This document shows positions 33,036-45,200 of a stretch of DNA of 64,000 nucleotides, piece by piece. Position 1 is the stretch's first letter, and each line of letters opens with the position of its first letter. The stretch spans positions 682,001 to 746,000 of the forward strand of contig WBMV01007622.1 of the NCBI GenBank assembly GCA_013396655.1, in the 5' to 3' direction. The notes beneath the pieces are model-generated. The model saw nothing but the letters and a program-made list of their open reading frames with translations, had not been told where the DNA came from and did not search any database. The position numbers and the translations under genes are program-made. This DNA is from Campylorhamphus procurvoides. Taxonomy: Eukaryota > Chordata > Aves > Passeriformes > Dendrocolaptidae.

Positions 33036-33232
33036 ATGGGGACCCCCTCCCCACGGGTGGTGCTGGTGCTCGCCGTGGTGCTGGGGGCACCCTGGGCTCC
33101 CCCTGTGGTGTTTGGGCAGCCCAACTTCATCGTCATCCTGGCAGATGATGTGGGCTGGGGGGACCTTGGGGCCAACTGGGCAGAGACGAAGGAGACCCCG
33201 CATTTGGATCAGTTGGCTGCTGAAGGGACAAG
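33036..33232 (+). CDS. ARSG: ARSG coding exon 1
   Basis: Residues 1-65: signal peptide, then [20 protein letters not shown] and [18 protein letters not shown]. Donor ACAAG|GTAATG, phase 2. Upstream, the frame stays open past the ATG into non-conserved sequence, so the conserved signal-peptide Met was chosen. Confidence 0.95.
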
Positions 33233-36200
33233 GTAATGTCTGTCCTGTTCCCTGCCCTCTCCAGGCACCTCTGGTTACCCTATCCTGCAGCAAAGGGGAA
33301 TTCACTCCCATGGAACTGGCAGGGATGTGCTAGATGTGGGTTTGGGTGCACAGGGAGGGCTGCCAGAGCCCAGTACCTTGGGGTGCAGGTCCATCCACCC
33401 CTGGTGAGACCTTCAAGCTTCATCCCCCTCTCCCAACCCTTATCCTTGGGGCAGAAAGGGATGCATGCAGGGAAGCAGGGAGGGATGGGGCAGCATTACA
33501 GCACGCAGGGGCTTGTGAGCAAAGGGTCCTTTAACTTCCTAGGTTTGTGGATTTCCACTCGGCTGCATCCACTTGCTCCCCATCCCGCGCCTCGCTGCTC
33601 ACGGGGCGCCTTGGTGTGCGCAATGGGGTCACCCACAACTTCGCCATCACGTCGGTCGGCGGCCTCCCCCTCAACGAGACCACCCTGGCCGAGGTCCTGC
33701 AGGAGGCTGGGTACAGCACCGGGGCTATAGGTAATGCCCAAAGGACCAAGGGGACAGCCGGGGTGGGGAGGTGACAAAGGGGTGACAAAGATACCTGTGT
33801 CCACCCCTTACAGAGGAGGAGCTTCAGGTACTTAAGCAAAACAATGGCAATGAAAGGAAGGTCTGTGGGAGAGATTTCACGCTTCCCCCTTGGATTTTGC
33901 AATCCCAAGATGAAAATCTTCCTTTTCAAACGCAGGGCATTGCCTGAAATCCAGGCTTCTCCCTTTGAGCGCTAATTGCTTCACCTCACAAGGGATGCGC
34001 TGGGTTTTCCTTAGCGAACACTGCTGTGCTCAGCAGCTCTGCCATCCTGCATCCCACTCCACGCTCCTGGCCCTGTGACTTTGGGCACCCTCCTGTCACT
34101 TTGGGTCCCCCCAGCTGGCACAAGCCCTTGGCACCTGCAGCTCCTGCCGGTGCACACGTTGTATTGGCACAAAATCCCTCGGTTTCTCCATTCCCCCAGG
34201 TTTTGGAGCTCTCCCTCTTGGGTCAGTGCATTTGGTGGGAGCAAGCGGGTGCTGGAGGTCAGAGGATGAAGCTGGCTGTTTGGGAGGGCTTGGAAAGCCG
34301 TCTGCTCAGAACACAAACACATGAAAGAGCCTTTTAAGGCTGGAAACACTCGCTTTGCACAGGCATGAGATACCTTATGCATTTTTTCTGGGTTTCTGCA
34401 AAAATAGACGGCATTCTGGAAACGCGGCCAGCACAAACAAGGAGCCTTTCTTGTAGCAAGAGCAAAGCCCCCAGCGCTGTGGGCACCTCGTGGGTGATGG
34501 CTGCTGGTGGTTGGAGCTGTGTAACCTCTGAAATGATGTTCTGTGGCTTCCACACAGGCAAGTGGCACCTGGGACACCACGGCCACCATCACCCCAACTC
34601 CCGCGGTAAGGGCTGTGCCAGCGGGGACCAGCTGAGGGCCCTGTGGTCACCCTGACCCTGCTGACACCATCACTTGCCTCTCAGGCTTCGACTACTACTT
34701 TGGGATTCCCTACAGCCACGACATGGGCTGCACAGACACTCCTGGGTACAACCTGCCGCCCTGCCCGCCCTGCCCGCAGCATGGTGGGGCTGCCAGGTAC
34801 TGGGGACAGGAGGGATTCGAGTGCTGGCACGGGGAGGTGGGTGTTTGCATTGGTGTCCCCAGCCCCAAGATCCTCCTTTTACTGTGGTCACCTCCCATTA
34901 CACTCCATGTACCCAGTTTCACCCCACATCAGGGTGTGGGTCAGTCCTGGGGACATTGGTGTCACCCCCCTTCTCCTCCCCTGCTTGGCTTTCTGAAGGC
35001 CAGGAGAACAGCCAGGCTCCGTGCCTGCTCCCACACCTTTCCCCACCCCGGTGATGGGTGTGTGGTGGCTCTTCCCAGCAGGGTGGTGAGGAAGGACTGC
35101 TACACAGAGGTCGCTCTTCCTCTCTTTGAGAATGTCACCATCATCCAGCAGCCCGTCACCCTCAGCAGTCTGGCCACGCTCTACGTGGAGGCAGCAGAGC
35201 GGTTCATCCAGCAGGCAAGGTGAGGTGACACCTGCCACCTCCTGTCCCCTTCGCTGGGACAGCATGTGGGTCACTGCAGGAGTCCTTGGTGTTGCACTGG
35301 GGTGGTGCTGGGGGAGATGGGTGTTACCCCGTGGTTCTTGGGAAGCAGATTTGGGGTCTCCATGACTTGGCTTCCTGCTGGAAGAGGGAGAAGCCACTGA
35401 GGCTGTCACTGGTGTGCTGTAGGGACATTGGAAGCTTTTTGATGCATCTTCTCTAAGGGATTGTGTGTTTTTAAAACCACCATTCATGAGGAAGGTCAAA
35501 GCCTTTGAGCTGGGCTGTGCCTCCTTCCTGGGAGGAATGTGCAGTGAGGTCCTGGCTAGTGGGGATGGGAGGGAGGGAAACACTGCCACCCCTCTGTCCT
35601 CCATCCATCTGTCCTCCTTTCTTCTGTCATCCATCTCTGCAGTGGCAACAGGGCAGTGGAGATGCCTCCATGGGTGTGAAATGCTGGCAGGGCTGTGGGA
35701 GCAGGTGCTGAATGGCAGCTCTGGCAGTGGGACCAGAACATCACCCAGAGGGTTTGAACCTGCCCTGAGTGAGGGCTCTGATCCATTTGGAGGACAAAGC
35801 ACTCCAAGATCCCTGGGCTTCAAGGTCTGCCTCCCCCCGCCTCACAGGACATGAAGTGCTGGGCTGTGCTTGTCCCTGAGGAGCAAAGTGGCTCCTCCGA
35901 GTGACGGCGCCGAGCCCTGCGGATGGGTTGTGTAATTTTAATCCCTATTATTGGCGGATTATGAGCTGTGACTTTGCAAAATGCCTCCCTGCAGTGTGAG
36001 GAGAGGAAGTGCTGCCGGGCAGCTGTGTCCCAGCCCATCCCATGTCTGCATCCAGGGGTAGCACAGACCCAGGAAGGGCCACGGTAGGGGGGTTTTGGGG
36101 GTGAGGTTTGTGTAATGGGAATGAACAAAAGGCTGGGCAGGCAGCAGCCCGTGGGAAATGGCTCCTTATAAACCAGGCTGCTGTTTTGTGGCACAATACC

Positions 36201-39200
36201 TATAGTTCATCCCTTTGGGTACTGAGCATTGTCTGTGACATGACTTGGCCACGTGGTCGGGATGCTGAGGGTACCTGGACTCTGAGCTGTGGGGCAGCAG
36301 CAATTCCCCCTCCTGTCCAAGCCCTCAGGGCTGCCAGGATGCTGTTTGGCTGTGAAACCAAGTGTGTGAGCTCTGGGTTAATAGGAAAAACCTTTAAACT
36401 CCCAGAAGTGCTTTTGGGGTTATCTGCATTCACGGAGAACAGGATTAAGCAGGTGCCTGCCTTTTCTCTCCTTCCCTTTGATGGCTTATTCCAGTTTTCT
36501 CCTGCCTGACTCATTCATTACAGGGCAACAAAAGAACACCAGATTTGCCATCTTGGTGTTTTTCAACCAGTCCTGTCAAGGTTGAGCAATTTGTGACAGT
36601 GAGACGTGGCACTGCTTGAGCACAGCGAGCATGGGAGCAAAAGTCAGGGACTCCTGTCTTCAGTTATCGATTAAACATCCCCTTGATCTTTGGGGCAATT
36701 CTGAGGTGTCCTTGTGACAAGCGGGATGTTCAGCTGAGCACCACAGTCACATGGATGCTGGAGCAGTGCTCCCATGTGGGATGTGAGCAGGGGAAAGCAG
36801 CTTTCCCTGCTCCAGGGTCTCTGGCATCCCGTGGGAAAAGGTCTCACATGGCTTTCGCAGCGGTGATTTGCAAGGGGCACATCTGAGCCCCCACGTCGTG
36901 CCAAGGGGACACAGCCCTTCACTGCCACAAGGGAGGATGGGGCAGCTCCAGGTGGGATGGCTTGTACTCATTTTCCATCCCAGGTGACGGGTAAAGGAAG
37001 GAAGTGCCTAAACACACGTCAGAGGGGCCCCGAAAGCTTTCTGGAGGCAGCGATGGGGCGGCCAGAGCCGGGCGCGTGCGCCGGCTGGGACACGTCCCTG
37101 GGATCCGGTCCCTCCCCGCCACTGGCCATCACACCCTTCCCCTCCGAGGTCCCTGAGGAAGAGCAGGCCTCGTTGGAGGAGATAAATATAGCTGTAAACA
37201 AGCAAACAGGACATGTCCTCTGGTGATTTAGGAGTGAGCAGGCAGTGGGGCAGCGCACGGCGGGTGAACGTGCCGTGCTCCCTGTCCAGGACTGGGTTCA
37301 ATGTGGGTGTCCTGCTGTGGCTCATCCCCTGCCCACATCACTGCAAGGGCCAGGCACTTGCTGGGGAGGGGGAAGAAGAGCCAAAATGGGCCCTATGAAA
37401 GAGAGGGGAGTGGGTGGGTGCCTGGGATGCACCAGTGCAGAGTGTTTGGCCACTGGAGATGGAGTCTATCCCAAATGGGAGGACAGTTGACAATGGGGTG
37501 GGGGGCACGGGGAAAAGTTTAAGCAGGAGCGGAGGCCAAGGATGCCCCTGCAAGGGTTTGCAGTGGGCTGATGCATGTAGGGTGTTTTTCCCACAGGAAT
37601 CACAGCAGAGGCAGGGGTGGAAGGGCCACCGGTCTGTGTCCTCAGGCTTGGCAGTGCCACCACCCCAGTGACCTCCTGACACTGCCTGAACTCTCTCCCT
37701 CTCACCCCTGTGCAGCGACAGTGGACGCCCCTTCTTCCTCTACCTGGCTCTGGCCCACATGCATGTCCCGCTGTGGGACCCCCCACCAGCCCCTTCCTCG
37801 GGCAGGGGCATCTACGGAGCCTCCCTGGGCGAGATGGATGCCCTGGTGGGACGGATAAAGCAGGTGGCCGACAGGCACGGGAAGGGCAACACGCTCCTGT
37901 GGTTCACAGGTACAGCAGGACAGGCTGGCTGTGGGGCTGGGGGTGACACTGGTGGCTGCACGGGCACCAGCCCCGGGGTGGAGGTGGGTTGGGGGCAGGA
38001 ACTGTGTTCCCTCGATGCTCCCACTGCTCTGCGGATGGGGAGCAGTCACATCATGGGGATGGGGAGCAGTCACATTGCAGGGATGGGGGTCTGGGGCTGC
38101 TGTGGCCACTCAGCTGGGTGCCCACCCTGCCACCCTGCCTCACCTGCAGGGCTCAACCGGTGGGGCTGTGCCTAATTAAGCCACAAATCCTCATTCATTA
38201 AGAAGCCCAAATCCGCTCTCTCTCTCCGAGCAGCCTCCCTAATGAGGATGTCTTGCTCCTGACGACAGGAACCAATCCGCCGCTCATTAATGCCCAAAGC
38301 TGGTGGCAGCCGCTCCCCTTCGTCCCCTCCCGCACCCCAGATCCACTCCCACCCCTCACCCAGGGCTCATCCCTTGGAAACAAACTGTTAGACATCAAAA
38401 TCAATCATCCTGCTGCTCTTGCCCCTATGGGGAGGCATCCCAGGGATGGGAAGGAGGGATGGGGAAGGTCACTTGTCTTTGCCCACCCTCCCTACTGCAG
38501 AGGTGTCCCACCCTCTGGTGCTGGTGTCACTGATGGAGACATTTCTTTCTCTTGCAGGTGACAATGGCCCTTGGGCACAGAAGTGTGAGCTGGCAGGATG
38601 CCTGGGGCCATTTGTGGGGGCCTGGCAGAGGCAGCGAGGTAACCTGGCAGGGTGTTGGGGTGGTGGGGAGGCTCTCCCAGACCCCAGGTGTGCAGGGGGG
38701 CTGCTCCACAAAGCCCTTCATGGCCCATCAAGAGGGGGACCTAGGGAGCATTCCGTTCCCCGCCTTTCCCTGGCTGTGGCCCCTGCCTTTAACACACCCC
38801 AGAACAATTTTTTTCACTCAAACAATCAAGTTTTCCCCTAAAACCACTGTGGAGGGCTGGGGGCCCTTTTACCCCAGAGCTTGAGGTGAGTGGTGCTGGT
38901 TTGGAGACTGATGTTGCCATCAGCTCCAGCAGGGTCTTGCAGCCCCCAGCCCCATCCCAGCCAGAGCAGAGCTCCCAGCACCCTCCCCGTGCCCCTGGAC
39001 TTTGCTTTTCTTTCTCTGCACCGTTTTCTTGGGCTTTTGGAGTTTTGTTGTTTTTTTTCTTTTTAACTTTTTTCCGTCTTTCCTCCTTTTCCGGCCAAGC
39101 CATCTGCTTGGTGGGTTTATTTCAGCTGGAGTGGGCCAGAAACCTTCATGAGTCAGGCGTTTCCCACTTCTGCTTGTGTTACGCAGTGGAACGTGCCAGG

Positions 39201-42200
39201 CTCGGCTCACCCCATGCCCGGGGTCAGTGGGGAGGGAATGCCTCATCCCTCCTCCACTTCCTGACACCCAGGCCATGCGACCTGGGCAAGCGATGCCGGC
39301 GGGCTGGCTCGCTGCTCCCATTCCCAGAGCCCTTCCTTCTCCGGCTGGCCACGGCATGAAATTTGTAACCTTAATTTTTTCCTAGTAAACAAACCCTGCC
39401 GGCGGCCCAGGGTGGCTCTTGAGCAACCAAGGGTCACGAGCTGGAGCAGATGGTACAGGCAGTGCAGCCTTCGAGAACAGGGCGAGGAAAACACGGCCCC
39501 TTTCCCAGCCCCTTCTCTGCCTTGTGCAAACACCCCAGTCCTGGCTGTGGTGGGGCTGGCAGGGTGCTCCGAGCTGGCTGTAAACACTGGCTGGAAGGAT
39601 GACTTCGGAAATCCCTGGGCTGGTTGTTGCACGGATGTTTTGAAAGCCAGCCTGGCATTACGGGGCTGCTGCTGGCTGGGCTGGCACCACAAACACACAC
39701 CCGTGGGCGCTGGGGGAGTGTTGGGGGGGTGGGATGCTCGGCAGTCCCATCCCCAGGGAATTGGCCACCAGCCCCTGAGGAGTGGGAGGGCAGGAGAGGA
39801 CAGGCTACTCCAAGGTCTACGTGTTTCATTTTTGGGTCCAACCCACATTCCAGGAGTGTTTTCCATGGATTTCAGGTGGTCACTGGAGTTGGTCCTCACC
39901 GAGAGAAAGCAGAATATCTGTGTGTGTTGTCCCTTTCTCTGGCTGGGGAAATTCCCACAGCCCTCAGCCCACCCTGAAAACTTGTTTCCCACTTCGGGGC
40001 CAAGAGCCCAGCGAGGTGGAATACTGGGATAGAGATTCACATTTTGGAGATGTGATGCTGGGTGTGCTTTGAGACAGGTTTGGAAGGCTCCAGACTTGGA
40101 GTCCCTGTGCTGAGGACCTGCTGTGTGTGGTGGGACCACGGGAATGCACAGTTCAGCTTTCCTGGAAAGCCTGGAAAGTCCCCACAGCAGCAGGGCTGCA
40201 TCATCCCCACTCTGGAGAAAATTCCCTGGTTGGGTTTGGGTGTTTCAGCGCCATTTACTGCCCAAAGTGTTAACGTGAGCTCATTCATGGGCTGCTCTGA
40301 TGTTCTGACCAGCCAGAGGCACTGGGGTGGCTGGAGAAAATTCCCCACTGTGTTGTCCTCCCACAGACCCCTGACCATGCATGGAAAAGCCATGGAAATG
40401 CATCCAGGATGATGAGTTATTTGATATATGTGCATAGATGGGGATTGATATTAATTGCTGTAATTGCTGTGGTTTCCTGGGCTGTCTGAGGGCAGGGCAG
40501 GCACCTCACTTTAGCCATACATGGATGTGTGTTAGAAGCACTGTTGTATTTCCAATAGCCACAAGAGATCCTGGTGCCAACTGTCCCACTTTTGAGGCCC
40601 CAAGGAGATGTTCTTTGGGGGGCAACACCAAAAGTTTAGGTGGGGAATGGGAGAGACTGAGGATGTGCTGGCAGGACATGCAGCAGGGGCAGAAAACCTT
40701 TCCCTGGACTAGCCCTTGTGACACCAACACTGTGGCATCCCTGCCCTCTGTGTCCTTGTGGGTACATCAGCATTGCTTGGGAGTGTGGGCCAGCCTGTAG
40801 GGTCAGGGAGTGACTCCTGGACAGGCTGGGCTGGGCTGGGGACCGGCACAGGGGTTTGGAGGAGCACGGGGTGGCTGTGCCTCTCTTGGCTCTGCCTGGA
40901 GGAAATGGCTTTGGGCGAGCGCCGTTGCCATGTGCACACTGAAAGGCAGCAGACAAAAGCTGCTCCTGGGAAGTTTGCTCGGTGAATCGCGTTGGGATTT
41001 TCTATTTGCCCCATTCCCAGCCCCTTCCCCCCCTCAGCTGCCCAGGGCCCTTTGGGCTACAGCCGAGGCAGAGGCTCTCTGACACCCTTCCACCCGTGTC
41101 GATGCTCAGGATTCCCATTTCGGGGCTCAGCACCCCCATCCCGGTGCGCAGCACTCCAGGTGGAGAAAGGGACTGGACAGCTTCCCTGTGCCATGCAGAG
41201 CATCTCAAACCCAAGGGCAGAGCAGGGGTGCTTTGGGTGCTGTCAGGGAGACAATGGATCAGGTTCATTAGCTGGCAGGAGGGTTATTAGCAGGATGGTA
41301 TTTTTAATGAGGCAGGTTTGCAGCAGGCAGAGGTGGGGGGAGTGGTGCTGTCAATGCTGTGCCTCGCTGAGGGCAGCAGTCCCTGGAACAAATTCCTACA
41401 TTTCCTGTCTGCTCCATTTTCTCACCTGACATCAAAAGTGGATGGAAACGCGACGGCTCCGGCAGCAGCTGCATTTCTCATCACCCGCTGGAGAAACACA
41501 AAGCAGTGCCAAACTGAGCCCTTTTTTTTCACCCTTTCCCTATTTAATTTAAAACCTCCTATAACTCTTCTCCCTTCTTTAATCCAGGTCCTCTCCCACA
41601 AAATCATCCTTTTTGGGGTAATTTATGCCATCTCTGCCTCTGAACGGTCCCTTTTCCAGGGAAATTCCCGGGGTTAGGAGGTTTTCCCATCTCGGCAGGG
41701 TGCTGAGTGCTGCCCTGTTCTCTTGCAGGAGGGAGCTCAGCAAAGCAAACGACCTGGGAAGGAGGGCACCGGGTGCCAGCACTGGTGTACTGGCCTGGCC
41801 ACGTCCCTGCCAAGCGGACGAGCCGTGCCCTGCTCAGGTAAGAGCCCATCGGGGTGTAGGGTATCCCCTCCATCCCATATGGGAAGGACACAGCACCCCC
41901 AGGTCACCACCTGGATTTTGGCAGCAGCAGCTGCCTGCACTAGTTATTTCGTGCCTTGTGCCAGACTGTACTTTTGTCCTCTCCCAAGACTTAATGCTTC
42001 AGCAAAGAGGAGTTGAAAGGGCTTTTTGTGAGGCTGGTGGGTTGGCGTGAGCAGCCACCGGGCTCCGTGTGCCTCCTGGCCGCGGTGGCCGAGGGCCTCC
42101 CGATAATTAAAAGATGACGATGTTCTCTCTCCCCACCAAGGAGCAGGCTCAGGCTTTGTGGTTTGTGAATGGCTTTATGTGGAGGAGGGTGCGGTTGTGG

Positions 42201-45200
42201 GAAAGGCTGGCCGGGGAGATGGCGCTGGCAATCCATGCAGGATGTGGCCGGGCTGGGATCTGGAGGGAGCAGAGGGGAAGGGCTGCTGCCCCCATGCCCC
42301 AGCACCCCGGGGAGGGTGGCATGGAGGGGTCCTTACTGCAGCAATCCTGCACCTCTGCATGCAGCAGCTGCTCCACTCCATGTGGCATTTGCACCTCTCT
42401 TTGCATCCCTCCTTTTGCAGCAAACGGGGCGGTGTGGTGGGATGCTCTGTTGCCTTCCATCCCTGAAGCACACGGTGGTGGAGATCAGGGTGGTGGGGCC
42501 AGGGAGTAGCTGGGCATTGGGAAACAACGTCCCAGCTGCTGGAAGCAGGTCCTGACTGGTGGGCCCTGGGGTGGTATTGGGTGTTTCTAAAGTTCTTGAG
42601 ATAAGGTGGAGCCATTCACTCCTTACATGGCCTGAGGGCAGCTCTGGGAGCTGGGTTTCTGCAGGCAGGAGAAGGTTTGAGCCATAAACTGAGTCACTGA
42701 TGTCTGGCAGAGGGGGTGAGATGCACGTAGCACGCCATGGTTTCACCTCCAAACCCTTTCCCTCCACGGGACATGGGGAAGAGCTGCCAACTCCTTCCTG
42801 CTTGGGCAGCTGGGGCAGCATCTGCAGGGTCAGTGCCCATCCCCATCCCCCTGTCCCATGAGCTTCCCTTGCAGCCCTGCCTCCAAGCCCAGGAATTCTG
42901 GTTATCTCCTCAAAGACCTTATCTCCTGCATCTCCCAGTTCTGGTCTGGCAGGTTGGACAGCTGGAAATCCAGCAGAGGCAGGGGCTGTGCTGCACTGCT
43001 TGGAAAGTGACTCTGTAGCAACCCAGGAGTCACAGCGCACCCACAGCACAGCCTGGCATTGCCAAGGGGCCCTGCCCAGATGTGTGGGATGACACCCAGC
43101 TGTTCAGGGTGATAGTCTGGCATCAAGAAGAGGCACTCCCTTCTTGGGAAGCAGCACAGAACCAGCCTGGGGGTCAGGAGCAATCGATCAAGCTCAGGAA
43201 GGTGTCACCACTGTGGTCCAGACATGCCTGAGCTCGCGGACAGGGGATGTGGAGGGATGCAGAGGGATATAGAGGGCAGGAATTTCTTGGTACTCACAGT
43301 GTGTTGGGACAGGTGGCTTTTCTCTGCACTTAGAGTCACCCTTGGGGACATCCCCCAAAGATAAGCATGTGCAATAGGGAAGTTGAAATTCCCCCGGTTG
43401 ATGGGGAAAACCAAGAAGCTGGAGAGGGAATGAAAGCTGTGTGCAGGTGTGGCTGGGAACCCTCTGCACAGTCGGGGGATCTCTGCCTGGTGGGATCCCC
43501 GGGAAGACCCGGGGCTGGGCAAGGGGTTATCCATCCACATGAACCTCCTCTGGCCCTGGGGTTATGGAAACACTGGCAACCTCTGCCACCTGGTCCGGGC
43601 AAAGAGCCTGCCAGGACTGGGCAGGACCTGTTGTCTTTGCATCCTTCAGGGAGGATGGAGCAGGGAGCAGGGAGGTGAGCGAGGGTGAGCGTGCCCAGGG
43701 GCCGGGGAAGCCGGAGCCAGCAGGGAAATGCTGATGCATCATGGCAGACCTGCACCTGCACGCTGGTTTCTGCAGAGAACTGCCGTATCGGCTCTTCTTA
43801 ATTATGTTTAATTGGCGGAGCCACCCGCTGCGCTTCTGCCCTTCCCTGCCCCGGCCCAAAGTAGGGCAGGGAAGAAGTAGGTCAGGAGGGTGGTGAAGAA
43901 GCAGATTGCACCATCCTGGCTGTGCCAGCGGCGTGGGGCTGGGCAGGCTGGCAGCGTGCAGGGAGAGCTGGTTCAGCTGCCTGCAGCTGCCTGCAGCCAT
44001 CTGGGTAGAGCAGCGTTCCCTGCCACACTGTGCCCAGGATGCTGGGATGCTCATCACCGTGCCAGTGGTCCCAGCACGTTCTGCCTGGGCTGTTGGGATG
44101 CCCATCACCCCACACGGTTCTGCCCTGTGGGCTGCAGGCAGGGAGCTGCTGGTCCCTGGGCACTGCCAGGCCCTTTTCCCTCGGTGTTTGGGTAGCAGCA
44201 GGATGTGGGAATGACTTTAGGTGTTAAACCCCTCTTGGCCAGGACAGGGCTTGGCAGTGTGGCTTTCCCTTTCCCTCGAGCACAGCTTCCCCAGCTTGGT
44301 TTCCAGGATGTGCCCGCTGGTGGGGCTGTTGCTTTGATGCCAACTTTGACCAAAATCCTACCTTTTCATGCCTTTTCCCATGGGTTACATCTACCCATGA
44401 CTGGGGGCATCTTCAGCCACCTCTGCCCTCACTCATGTTGTCCTCCCACCCCATGAGGTGATGATTTCCAAACATCCCACCTGCTGCATCGGGGCTGCTT
44501 GGTGCACCGTGCTGGGGGCCAGATCCTGAGGGTGCTGAGCACCCGTGGCACCAGGAGCACGCTGACCAGGTGAGCTGCTATTCTGGGGGACCTGGCGTGA
44601 CCCCGGCGAGGTTCCTGCAGGGATGCAGCGGGGAGCCAGGATGTTTTTGGGCGCCTCCCGGCTCGCCTGGCCGCGGGACCCGTCTCCGTGAGCGCGCCGG
44701 CCGGGGCTGCCTCGCAGCAGTGTTTGTTCTTATTTGTTCTCTCCGTCTCTTAGCAGCTAAATTAAGACTTGTTGAATGGGAGAACAGGGGGCCGTTAAGC
44801 CCAGGGCTCTTTTCCCTCCACTCACACAGCTGCCATCACGCTCCGGGCAGGAGACACGCGGTGACAGCATCCTAGTAGGGGCAGGACTGCGTGGCAGGAC
44901 CGTGGCACTCTCCTGGTGTCCCCGAATTGGGGACCCGGTGCTTTTTCCCCCTCCAGGAATTTCCTTGCCCCAGTTGACCCCGCCGAGCTGCCAGCACAGG
45001 GGTTTTGTAGCCAGAGGGGTGTGGGTTGGGTCCCTGCCGGCCACAAAGGGCAGTGCTGGGATGTGTCACTCGGCCACTCTGCGGTGCCGCTGTCCCCTGG
45101 GGCCATGGGACACCCTGGTGCGGGTGGTCCCTTGTGGAGGTGTGGGGTCACCCCACGGCCATGTCTGTGAGCGGGAGGGCAGTGCCCAGAGGTGCAGGGT

